A stretch of DNA of 64,000 bases from Burkholderia diffusa (GTDB lineage Bacteria; Pseudomonadota; Gammaproteobacteria; Burkholderiales; Burkholderiaceae), in contig NZ_CABVPN010000001.1 of assembly GCF_902499115.1 (NCBI RefSeq), positions 310,001 through 374,000 on the forward strand, given 5' to 3'. The stretch's first letter is position 1. Each line of letters opens with the position of its first letter. Made by a program: the position numbers and the translations under genes. Below the pieces are notes generated by a model. The model saw nothing but the letters and a program-made list of their open reading frames with translations. It did not search any database and had not been told where the DNA came from. Positions 42,808-50,183 of the stretch are shown piece by piece.

Positions 42808-44097
42808 TCAGACGCCGGCCGTCTCGGTCGTCGCGACCTCGCCGCCGCCCTTCAGCGCCTGGCGCAGCTTGTTGCGGTCGAGCTCCTTTTCCCAGGCCGA
42901 CACGACGACCGTCGCCACGCCGTTGCCGACGATGTTGGTCAGCGCGCGGCATTCGCTCATGAAGCGATCGATGCCGAGGATCAGCACCATGCCCGACAGC
43001 GGGATCGTCGGCACGACGGCGAGCGTCGCGGCGAGCGTGATGAAGCCCGCGCCCGTGACACCGCTCGCGCCCTTCGACGTCAGCATCGCGACCGCGAGCA
43101 GCGTGAGCTGCTGCATCCACGTCAGCTCGATGTTGGTCGCCTGCGCGATGAACAGCACGGCCATCGTCATGTAGATGTTGGTGCCGTCGAGGTTGAACGA
43201 GTAACCGGTCGGCACGACGAGGCCAACCACCGAGCGCGAGCAGCCGGCCTTCTCCAGCTTTTCCATCAGCTGCGGCAGCGCGGCTTCCGACGAGCTCGTG
43301 CCGAGCACGATCAGCAGCTCTTCCTTGATGTACGACACGAAGCGGATGATCGAGAAGCCCGTGGCGCGTGCGATCGCGCCGAGCACGACCAGCACGAACA
43401 CGACCGCGGTCAGGTAGAACGTGCCGATCAGCTTGAGCAGCGGCACCAGCGAGCCGACGCCGTACTTGCCGATCGTGAACGCCATCGCGCCGAACGCGCC
43501 GATCGGTGCCAGCTTCGTGACGATGTGCACGATGCCGAACAGCACGCGCGTGAAGCCGTCGATGAAGTCGGTCACGACCTTGCCGCGCTCGCCGAGGTGC
43601 GCGAGCACGCTGCCGAACAGCAGCGCAATCAGCAGGATCTGCAGGATCTCGCCCTGCGCGAACGCATCGACCATCGTGTTCGGGATGATGTGCATCAGGA
43701 AGTCGACCGTCGACTGCCCGTGCGCCTTCGCCGCGTACGACGCGACGGCCTTGCCGTCGAGCGTCGCCGGATCGATGTTGAAGCCGACGCCCGGACGCAG
43801 GATGTGCGTGGCCGCGAGGCCGAGCAGCAGCGCGAAGGTCGACACGATCTCGAAGTACAGCAGCGCCTTGCCGCCGACGCGTCCGACCTTCTTCATGTCC
43901 TCCATGCCGGCGATGCCGGTGACGACCGTACAGAAGATGATCGGACCGATCACCATCTTGATCAGCTTGATGAAGCCGTCGCCGAGCGGCTTCATGTCGG
44001 TGGCGAGCGCCGGGTAGAAGTGGCCGAGGATCACGCCGACGATGATGGCGAAGATCACCTGCACGTAGAGCACTTTGTAGAAGGGTTTCTTCTTCAC
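42808..44097 (-). CDS. dctA: C4-dicarboxylate transport protein DctA
   Basis: 429 residues, dicarboxylate/amino acid:cation symporter family: FYKVLYVQVIFAIIVGVILGHFYP, the serine-rich hairpin LGTSSSEAALPQLM, GYSFNLDGTNIYMTMAVLFIAQATN and GASGVTGAGFITLAATL. It imports succinate, fumarate and malate with cations. It starts at GTG 44097 with AGGA eight bases upstream. Upstream are a sigma-54 promoter and an 11-codon leader ORF. Confidence 0.96.
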   Translation of the reverse strand: MKKKPFYKVLYVQVIFAIIVGVILGHFYPALATDMKPLGDGFIKLIKMVIGPIIFCTVVTGIAGMEDMKKVGRVGGKALLYFEIVSTFALLLGLAATHILRPGVGFNIDPATLDGKAVASYAAKAHGQSTVDFLMHIIPNTMVDAFAQGEILQILLIALLFGSVLAHLGERGKVVTDFIDGFTRVLFGIVHIVTKLAPIGAFGAMAFTIGKYGVGSLVPLLKLIGTFYLTAVVFVLVVLGAIARATGFSIIRFVSYIKEELLIVLGTSSSEAALPQLMEKLEKAGCSRSVVGLVVPTGYSFNLDGTNIYMTMAVLFIAQATNIELTWMQQLTLLAVAMLTSKGASGVTGAGFITLAATLAVVPTIPLSGMVLILGIDRFMSECRALTNIVGNGVATVVVSAWEKELDRNKLRQALKGGGEVATTETAGV

Positions 44098-44211
44098 GAT
44101 GGTTCCTGCTGAAGTAGATGAGCCGATGGAAACGGCGTCACGCGCGCGGACGAATGTGTCAGGGGAAAAGTTACTCGCCCGCGCGGCTGCCGTGCCGCAA
44201 CAAGCGATGCC

Positions 44212-44247
44212 TCAGGACGTCCGGAGGGAGTGGAAGGCAGTGGTCAT
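44212..44247 (-). CDS. Candidate 11-residue leader peptide of dctA
   Basis: ATG-initiated ORF encoding MTTAFHSLRTS. It has an almost ideal AAGGAG seven bases upstream (44255-44260). It lies in the approximately 190-base leader between the sigma-54 promoter and dctA. The stop codon is followed by a GC-rich stretch (CGGCACGGCAGCCGCGCGG) before dctA. Translation is inferred from the ribosome binding site only. No known homologue; it could be a translational attenuator or a real micropeptide. Confidence 0.45.
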   Translation of the reverse strand: MTTAFHSLRTS

Positions 44248-44300
44248 CGATTGTCTCCTTGGTTTAATAGTCGGCCGGGGGATGGCCGTGCTTTTCATAT

Positions 44301-44316
44301 TGCAAGGTCGATGCCA
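44301..44316 (-). promoter_or_regulatory. Sigma-54 promoter of dctA
   Basis: On the minus strand TGGCATCGACCTTGCA, with exact -24 GG / -12 GC spacing. Expected, because DctD is a sigma-54 activator carrying GAFTGA. The start point would be near 44289, giving a leader of about 190 bases. Confidence 0.82.
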
Positions 44317-44377
44317 GGTGTCCGGAACCCCTCAAGCCGTTGTTTTCATTGTATTTCTCATAATGCGGCAGGCAAGG

Positions 44378-44397
44378 AAATCCGGGATTCCGGATTT
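44378..44397. promoter_or_regulatory. Candidate DctD upstream activating site
   Basis: AAATCCG-GGATTC-CGGATTT, a 7-6-7 perfect inverted repeat centred about 100 bases upstream of the predicted dctA start point. That is a normal enhancer distance for a sigma-54 activator. Assignment to DctD is inferred from position. Confidence 0.6.
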
Positions 44398-44401
44398 CCG
44401 G

Positions 44402-44431
44402 AAAACATCCGTCCGGCGATCCGGACGGATG
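44402..44431 (-). terminator. Rho-independent terminator after actP
   Basis: On the minus strand CATCCGTCCGG-N4-CCGGACGGATG followed by TTTT: an 11-bp perfect stem, 20 bases after the actP stop codon. Confidence 0.88.
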
Positions 44432-44450
44432 GGGCATTTCATCTGACGAA

Positions 44451-46142
44451 TCAGTGCTGCACGGCTTCACCGGCCAGCACGCCCGTCTGCGCATAGAACT
44501 CCTGCCGCGCGAAGGCCTCGCGTTCGCGCCGCGCGCGCTCGCCGCGGTCCGCGAGCGAGCCGACGACGATCCCGAAGAACGCGAGCGGCACCGACACGAG
44601 CGCCGGGTTGTCGAGGAACACCGGCGCATGCGCGTGGTGCAGCACGTCGACCCACACCGACTTCGACAGCACCGTGAGCGCCACCGCCGACGCGAGGCCC
44701 AGGCTGCCGCCGAGCACCGCGCCGCGCGTCGTCATCCCGCGCCAGAAGATCGACATCGCGAGCACCGGGAAATTGGCGCTGGCGGCCACCGCGGCGACGA
44801 GGCCGACCATGAACGCGACGTTCACGTGCTCGAACAGGATCGACAGCGCGATCGCGACCGCGGACAGCCCGATCGTCGCCGCGCGCGAGATGCGCATTTC
44901 CAGCCGCTCGTCGGGCTTGCCGCGCGCCCACATCTGCGCGTACAGGTCATGCGAGATCGTGGTCGCGCCGGCGAGCGTCAGCCCGGCGACCACCGCGAGG
45001 ATCGTCGCGAACGTGACGGCCGCGATGAAGCCGTAGAACCAGTTGCCGCCGACCGCCTGCGCGAGCTTCACCGCGACCATGTTGGAGCCGCCGAGCAGGT
45101 CGTGCGTCAGGTTGAAGGTGCCGTTCGCGCCGAGCTTGAAGAACTCGGGATGCTGCGCGAGCAGCACGATCGCGGAGAAGCCGATCACGAAGGTCAGCAG
45201 GTAGAAGTAGCCGATGAAGCCGGTCGCGTAGAGCACCGACTTGCGCGCCTCCTTCGCGTTCGGCACCGTGAAGAAGCGCATCAGGATGTGCGGGAAGCCG
45301 GCCGTGCCGAACATCAGCGCGATGCCGAGCGACAGCGCGTTGGCCGGATCGCGGATCAGCTTGCCGGGCCCCATGATGCCGAGCGCGCCCGGATGCACGG
45401 CCACCGCACGGCGGAACATCTCGTCGATGCTGAAGCCGAATTCGGCGAGCGCGAGCAATACGAGCAGCGTCGCACCGCACAGCAGCAGCACGGCCTTGAT
45501 CACCTGCACCCAGGTGGTCGCGGTCATCCCGCCGAAGAACACATACACGACCATCAGCACGCCGACGATCAGCTCGGCCGTGCCGTACGACAGCCCGAAC
45601 AGCAACTGGATCAGCTTGCCCGCGCCGACCATCTGCACGACCAGGTACAGCACGACGATCGTCAGTGCGTTCGCGGACGTCAGTAGCCGGATCGGCCGCT
45701 GCGCGAAGCGGTACGCGACGACGTCGACGAACGTGAACTTGCCGAGGTTGCGCAGCGGCTCGGCGATCAGGAACATCACGAACGGCCAGCCGACCAGGAA
45801 GCCGATCGAGTAGATCAGTCCGTCGAAGCCGAACATGAACACCATCCCCGACAGCCCGAGGAACGACGCGGCCGACATGTAGTCGCCCGCGATCGCGAGC
45901 CCGTTCTGCAGCCCGGTGATGCCGCCGCCGGCCGTGTAGAAGTCGCGCGTCGAGCGCGTGCGGCGCGCGGCCCAGCGCGTGAGCGCGAGCGTCGCGAACA
46001 CGAACGCGAAGAACATCGCGATCGCGACCGGGTTCAGCTCGACCTTGTCGGGCATCGGCCCCGCGACGGCGCTCGCGTGCACGGTGCAGGTGGAGAAAAC
46101 GAGAACGGCCAGCGCGCCGAGCGCGCTCGAGATGCGTCGCAT
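44451..46142 (-). CDS. actP: Cation/acetate symporter ActP (SSS family)
   Basis: 563 residues with an N-terminal signal-like helix and about thirteen membrane segments. Motifs: TRSTRDFYTAGGGITGLQNGLAIAGDYMSAASFLG near the start, GGMTATTWVQVIKAVLLL, and RFFTVPNAKEARKSV. The family takes up acetate and short monocarboxylates with sodium or protons. It is preceded by the DUF485 partner 11 bases upstream. The ATG at 46142 begins a recognisable signal sequence; longer in-frame starts lack it. Confidence 0.94.
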   Translation of the reverse strand: MRRISSALGALAVLVFSTCTVHASAVAGPMPDKVELNPVAIAMFFAFVFATLALTRWAARRTRSTRDFYTAGGGITGLQNGLAIAGDYMSAASFLGLSGMVFMFGFDGLIYSIGFLVGWPFVMFLIAEPLRNLGKFTFVDVVAYRFAQRPIRLLTSANALTIVVLYLVVQMVGAGKLIQLLFGLSYGTAELIVGVLMVVYVFFGGMTATTWVQVIKAVLLLCGATLLVLLALAEFGFSIDEMFRRAVAVHPGALGIMGPGKLIRDPANALSLGIALMFGTAGFPHILMRFFTVPNAKEARKSVLYATGFIGYFYLLTFVIGFSAIVLLAQHPEFFKLGANGTFNLTHDLLGGSNMVAVKLAQAVGGNWFYGFIAAVTFATILAVVAGLTLAGATTISHDLYAQMWARGKPDERLEMRISRAATIGLSAVAIALSILFEHVNVAFMVGLVAAVAASANFPVLAMSIFWRGMTTRGAVLGGSLGLASAVALTVLSKSVWVDVLHHAHAPVFLDNPALVSVPLAFFGIVVGSLADRGERARREREAFARQEFYAQTGVLAGEAVQH

Positions 46143-46153
46143 GTCGGCCTCCG

Positions 46154-46459
46154 TCACGAACGTTGCAGGATCGCGTCGACGCGGCGGTCGAACGCACGGT
46201 TCGCGCGCAGCACGTAGCACGCGGTCAGTCCGATCGCGACCAGGATGATCGCGACGCCCGCGACGATCCCGACCGTGGTCGTCGCGCCGCGGTACAGCGG
46301 CGCGGCCAGCACGTGCGGCGCGAGCGCGACGAGCAGGATGAAGCCGTAGTAGGTGGCGATCATCAGCGCCGTCAGCGTGAAGCTGAAGCGGCGTCGGGCA
46401 CGCACGAGCTGCTGGTAGTCACGGCGCGCCGTGACCGATTCGATGAAGGAATGCTGCAT
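46154..46459 (-). CDS. DUF485 membrane protein, ActP partner
   Basis: 101 residues with two helices (FTLTALMIATYYGFILLVALAPHVLA and TVGIVAGVAIILVAIGLTACYVLRANR), and the conserved lead YQQLVRARRRFSF of DUF485 (YjcH). DUF485 proteins are almost always encoded immediately upstream of actP, as here, and are thought to help the symporter; the mechanism is not established. Confidence 0.92.
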   Translation of the reverse strand: MQHSFIESVTARRDYQQLVRARRRFSFTLTALMIATYYGFILLVALAPHVLAAPLYRGATTTVGIVAGVAIILVAIGLTACYVLRANRAFDRRVDAILQRS

Positions 46460-46561
46460 GGTGTCTCCAATGTCCCCTCGTCGTTCGCGAGGCGTGTCTT
46501 ATGGATGGTCGGCGCGCGTCGACTGCTCCGCCCGCGCCGCGGCGGCAATACATGAAACGCG

Positions 46562-47767
46562 CTACACGACGCGATCCGCATGCAGCCGCGCCAGGTCGTC
46601 CGGCGACAGCCCGAGCCAGCTACCGAGCACGTCGTCCGTATCGGCGCCGAGCACGGGCGGCGCACCGCGCACCGGCAGGCGCGCGCCGTCGAAGCGATAC
46701 GGCGGCGCGAGCACGTCGACGCCGCCCGCGACCGGATGCGGCTGCCGCGTGACGAGCCCCGCACGGGTCGCGCGCTCCGACGTCAGCGCGTCGTGCAGCC
46801 CGAGCACCTCGCCGCACGGAATGCCCGCATCGGCGAGTGCCGCGAGCAGCATCGCGCGCGGCCGCCGCGCGAGCTCGCCCCGAATCTCCGGCAGCAGCGC
46901 GGCGCGGTTCTCCGAACGGCCGAGGTTGGTCCTGTAGCGGTCGTCCGCGGCGAGGTCGGGCCGCTCGATCGCGTCGCAAAAACGCGCGAACTGCGTGTTG
47001 TTGCCGACCGTGATCACGAGCGGACCGTCGGCCGCGTCGAACACGCCGTACGGCACGATCGACGGATGCGCGTTGCCGTAGCGCGGCGGATCCTCGCCCA
47101 TCAGCAGCGCGTCGAGTCCGTAGTACGCGGTGATCATCAGCCCGCAGTCGAACAGCGCCATCTCGATGCGCCGTCCGCGCCCCGTCGCATGGCGCTCGTA
47201 CAGCGCGGCGAGGATCGCCTGCGCCGAATACATGCCGGTGAACAGGTCGACCGCCGCGACGCCGAATTTCAGCGGCGGCTGGCCGGCCTCGCCGTTCAGC
47301 GCCATCAGCCCCGCCTCGCCCTGCACGACGAGGTCGTAGCCGGGCCGCGCGGCCTCCGGGCCCGAGCGGTCGTAGCCGGAAATCGCGCAATGCACGAGCC
47401 GCGGATTCAATTCGGCCAGCGCGTCGTAGCCGAGGCCGAGCTTCTCCGCGCCGCCGAACTTGAAGTTGTGGATCAGCACGTCGGCCTGCGCGGCTAGCTC
47501 GCGCGCGATGCGCTGCCCCTCTTCGGTCTGCAGGTCGACGCAGATCGACCGCTTGCTCCGGTTCACGCTGTTGAAGTAGGTCGTCTCGGTCGCGCCGATC
47601 CGCAGCCCCCAGTCGCGCGTGTCGTCGCCGCGCACCGGATGCTCGACCTTGATCACGTCCGCGCCGAAATCGGCGAGCACCATCGCGCTCCACGGGCCCG
47701 CGAGCACGCGCGAGAAATCGAGCACCTTCACGCCGGCCAGCGGCAATGCGCGCGGGTCGTTCGTCAT
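46562..47767 (-). CDS. CaiB/BaiF family (class III) CoA-transferase
   Basis: 401 residues: GVKVLDFSRVLAGPWSAMVLADFGADVIKVE, NRSKRSICVDLQTEEG, and the catalytic aspartate region PGYDLVVQGEAGLM. These enzymes move CoA between carboxylic acids through an aspartyl-CoA thioester intermediate. Last gene of the operon 52319-46562, 30 bases after an acyl-CoA dehydrogenase, so it probably activates or recycles the operon's acid substrate. A strong ribosome binding site (GGAGACAAGG) supports ATG 47767. Confidence 0.94.
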   Translation of the reverse strand: MTNDPRALPLAGVKVLDFSRVLAGPWSAMVLADFGADVIKVEHPVRGDDTRDWGLRIGATETTYFNSVNRSKRSICVDLQTEEGQRIARELAAQADVLIHNFKFGGAEKLGLGYDALAELNPRLVHCAISGYDRSGPEAARPGYDLVVQGEAGLMALNGEAGQPPLKFGVAAVDLFTGMYSAQAILAALYERHATGRGRRIEMALFDCGLMITAYYGLDALLMGEDPPRYGNAHPSIVPYGVFDAADGPLVITVGNNTQFARFCDAIERPDLAADDRYRTNLGRSENRAALLPEIRGELARRPRAMLLAALADAGIPCGEVLGLHDALTSERATRAGLVTRQPHPVAGGVDVLAPPYRFDGARLPVRGAPPVLGADTDDVLGSWLGLSPDDLARLHADRVV

Positions 47768-47797
47768 CCTTGTCTCCTCCATTCGCGTCGTATGCCT

Positions 47798-48943
47798 TTA
47801 CTGTTTCGACAGCGCGATGTAGCGCGCGAGATGGTGATCCTCGTCGCCGAGCTGGTGATCGATCATCACGAGCCGCTTCGCGTAATGCGACAGCGGCAGC
47901 TCCCATGTCATCCCGATCCCGCCGTGCAGCTGAATGCTTTCCTCGGCGACCAGCGTGCCGATCCGGCCGATGCTGTATTTCGCCGCTGCGAGCGCGCGCT
48001 CGCGCACCACACGCGGCGCATCGAGCTGCGCGGCCGCATTGATCACCGCCGAGCGCGCCTGCTCGACTTCGAGCAGCAGATCGGCCATCCGGTGCTGCAG
48101 CGCCTGGAAGCTGCCGATCGGCAGCCCGAACTGCTTGCGCGTGCGCAGGTAGTCGAGCGTCGCGTCCTTCGCGACGTCCATCGCGCCGAGCGCCTCCGCC
48201 GACAGCGCGAGCAGCCCGTAGCCGAGCACGCGTTCGAGTAGTGCCGCGCCCGTTTCGCCGTCGAGCGCATCCGGCGCGCCGAGCGCGGCATCGGCCGGCA
48301 GCGCGACACGCTCGAAGCGCACTTCGGCCGCGCGGCCGCCGTCGATCTTCCGGTAGTCGCGCAGCGACACGCCCGGCGCGTCGGCCGGCACGACGAACAG
48401 GCCGATGCCCGCCGCGTCGTCGTCGCGTCCCGACACGCGCGCGCTCACGACGAAGAACGCCGCCTGCGCGGCCTGGTCGACGACGCCCTTCGCGCCCGTC
48501 AGCACCCAGCCATCGCCGGCACGCTCGGCGCGTGTGCGCACGGTCGTCAGTTCGTAGTGCGAGCCCGGCTCGTCGTGCGCGAACGCGGCGCTCGCGCGGC
48601 CGTCGATCAGCGCGGCAAGCCGTTCACGATGCGCGGCGCCGCCGGCGAGCGACAACGCGCGGCCCGCGAGCAGCGCGCCGAGGAACGGCTCGACGACGAG
48701 CCCGCGCCCGAGGCATTCGAACACCACGGCGATGTCGAAGCCCGCGCCGCCGAAGCCGCCGTCGGCTTCGGGAAACAGCGCGCCGACCGCGCCGAGTTCG
48801 GCGAAGCGCTGCCACATCGCGCGATCGAATCCGTCGGCCGACTGCGCGATGCGGTCGCGCACCGGGAACGCATACTGTTCGGCGATGAAGCGGTTCAACG
48901 TGTCCGCCAGCATCCGGCGGTCTTCTGTGTGCTGGAAATCCAT
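47798..48943 (-). CDS. Acyl-CoA dehydrogenase, PimD-like subunit
   Basis: 381 residues: MDFQHTEDRRMLADTLNRFI, GALFPEADGGFGGAGFD, and RTRKQFGLPIGSFQALQHRMADLLLEVEQAR. The C-terminal part reads QLHGGIGMTWELPLSHYAKRL. It lacks the G(S/T)xEIQ loop present in its partner. Paired adjacent genes of this kind encode two-subunit flavin dehydrogenases such as pimeloyl-CoA dehydrogenase. It lies 14 bases after the partner gene. Confidence 0.92.
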   Translation of the reverse strand: MDFQHTEDRRMLADTLNRFIAEQYAFPVRDRIAQSADGFDRAMWQRFAELGAVGALFPEADGGFGGAGFDIAVVFECLGRGLVVEPFLGALLAGRALSLAGGAAHRERLAALIDGRASAAFAHDEPGSHYELTTVRTRAERAGDGWVLTGAKGVVDQAAQAAFFVVSARVSGRDDDAAGIGLFVVPADAPGVSLRDYRKIDGGRAAEVRFERVALPADAALGAPDALDGETGAALLERVLGYGLLALSAEALGAMDVAKDATLDYLRTRKQFGLPIGSFQALQHRMADLLLEVEQARSAVINAAAQLDAPRVVRERALAAAKYSIGRIGTLVAEESIQLHGGIGMTWELPLSHYAKRLVMIDHQLGDEDHHLARYIALSKQ

Positions 48944-48957
48944 CGTCGCGTTCCTCG

Positions 48958-50154
48958 TTACAGCCCGAGCATCATCTTCGCGATGATGTTCTTCTGGATC
49001 TCGTTCGAGCCGCCGAAGATCGACAGCTTGCGGTTGTTGAAGTACTGCTGCGCGGCGCTCGCGGCGCCGTCCGGGCCGACCGGCTCGCCGTCGTGATCGG
49101 CGTCGAGCGCCTCCGCGATGAACGGCTGCGCGTATGGCCCCATCGCGCGGCGCATCAGCGCGGTGATCTCCTGGCGGATCTGCGTGCCGCGGATCTTCAG
49201 CATCGAGCTTTCCGCGCCCGGCACGCCGCCGCCCGCGACCGCGGCCAGCACGCGCAGGTTGGTCGTGCGCATGTTCTCGAGCTCGATCTCGACGCGCGCG
49301 ACGCGCGCCGCGAAGAACGGATCGTCCGCGAGCGGCCGGCCATTCTTCGTCACCTTCGCGGCGACCGCGCGCAGGCGGTCGAGCGCGGCCGTCGAGAAGC
49401 CGATTCCGGCGATGTTGGTGCGCTCGTACGTGAGCAGGTATTTCGCGTAGGTCCAGCCGCGGTTCTCTTCGCCGACGAGGTTCTCCACAGGCACGCGCAC
49501 GTCGGTGAAGAACACTTCGTTCACCTCGTGCTCGCCGTCGAGCGTGATGATCGGGCGCACTTCGACGCCCGGCGTGTTCATGTCGATCAGCAGGAAGCTG
49601 ATGCCTTCCTGCTTGCGCACGTCGGTCGCGGTGCGCACGAGGCAGAAGATCATGTTCGCGTAGTGGCCGAGCGTGGTCCACGTCTTCTGGCCGTTCACGA
49701 TGTAGTGCTTGCCGTCGCGCACCGCGCTCGTCTTCACCGACGCGAGATCGGAACCGGCGCCCGGCTCCGAATAGCCCTGGCACCACCAGTCGGTGCCGTC
49801 GAGAATGCGCGGCAGCCAGTGGCGCTTCTGCGCTTCGTCGCCGTACTTGATCAGCACGGGCCCGAGCATGTTGACGCCGAACGGGACGATGCGCGGCGCG
49901 CCGGCGAGCGCGCATTCGTTGTCGAACAGAAATTTCTGCGCGACGCTCCAGCCGGGGCCGCCATACTCGCGCGGCCAGTGGCTCGCGAGCCAGCCGCGGG
50001 CATTCAGGATTGCGTGCCATTCGCGCATGTCGTCGCGCGTCAGATGCAGGCCGCCCTTCACCTTGCGCGCGGTGCGCGCGGGCAGTTCGGCGGCGAGAAA
50101 GCGCTGCACGTCGGTGCGGAACGCTTCCTCTTCGGGAGTGAAATTGAGGTCCAT
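48958..50154 (-). CDS. Acyl-CoA dehydrogenase, PimC-like subunit
   Basis: 398 residues: MDLNFTPEEEAFRTDVQRFL, WCQGYSEPGAGSDLASVKTSA, VNGQKTWTTLGHYAN (FAD and substrate contacts), and near the C-terminus IFGGSNEIQKNIIAKMMLGL. It resembles the large subunit of the pimeloyl-CoA dehydrogenase type. It should introduce the 2,3-double bond of an acyl-CoA together with the next gene product. It lies 29 bases after the multifunctional hydratase/dehydrogenase gene. Confidence 0.93.
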   Translation of the reverse strand: MDLNFTPEEEAFRTDVQRFLAAELPARTARKVKGGLHLTRDDMREWHAILNARGWLASHWPREYGGPGWSVAQKFLFDNECALAGAPRIVPFGVNMLGPVLIKYGDEAQKRHWLPRILDGTDWWCQGYSEPGAGSDLASVKTSAVRDGKHYIVNGQKTWTTLGHYANMIFCLVRTATDVRKQEGISFLLIDMNTPGVEVRPIITLDGEHEVNEVFFTDVRVPVENLVGEENRGWTYAKYLLTYERTNIAGIGFSTAALDRLRAVAAKVTKNGRPLADDPFFAARVARVEIELENMRTTNLRVLAAVAGGGVPGAESSMLKIRGTQIRQEITALMRRAMGPYAQPFIAEALDADHDGEPVGPDGAASAAQQYFNNRKLSIFGGSNEIQKNIIAKMMLGL

Positions 50155-50183
50155 CGTGAGTCCGTTGCGAATGCGGTGGGCGT

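Larger units (their letters stand above)
44098..44450. other. Regulatory region between dctA and actP
   Basis: 353 bases. Read toward dctA it holds the actP terminator (44402-44431), an AAATCCG-N6-CGGATTT palindrome (44378-44397), the sigma-54 promoter (44301-44316) and a leader ORF (44212-44247). Confidence 0.65.
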
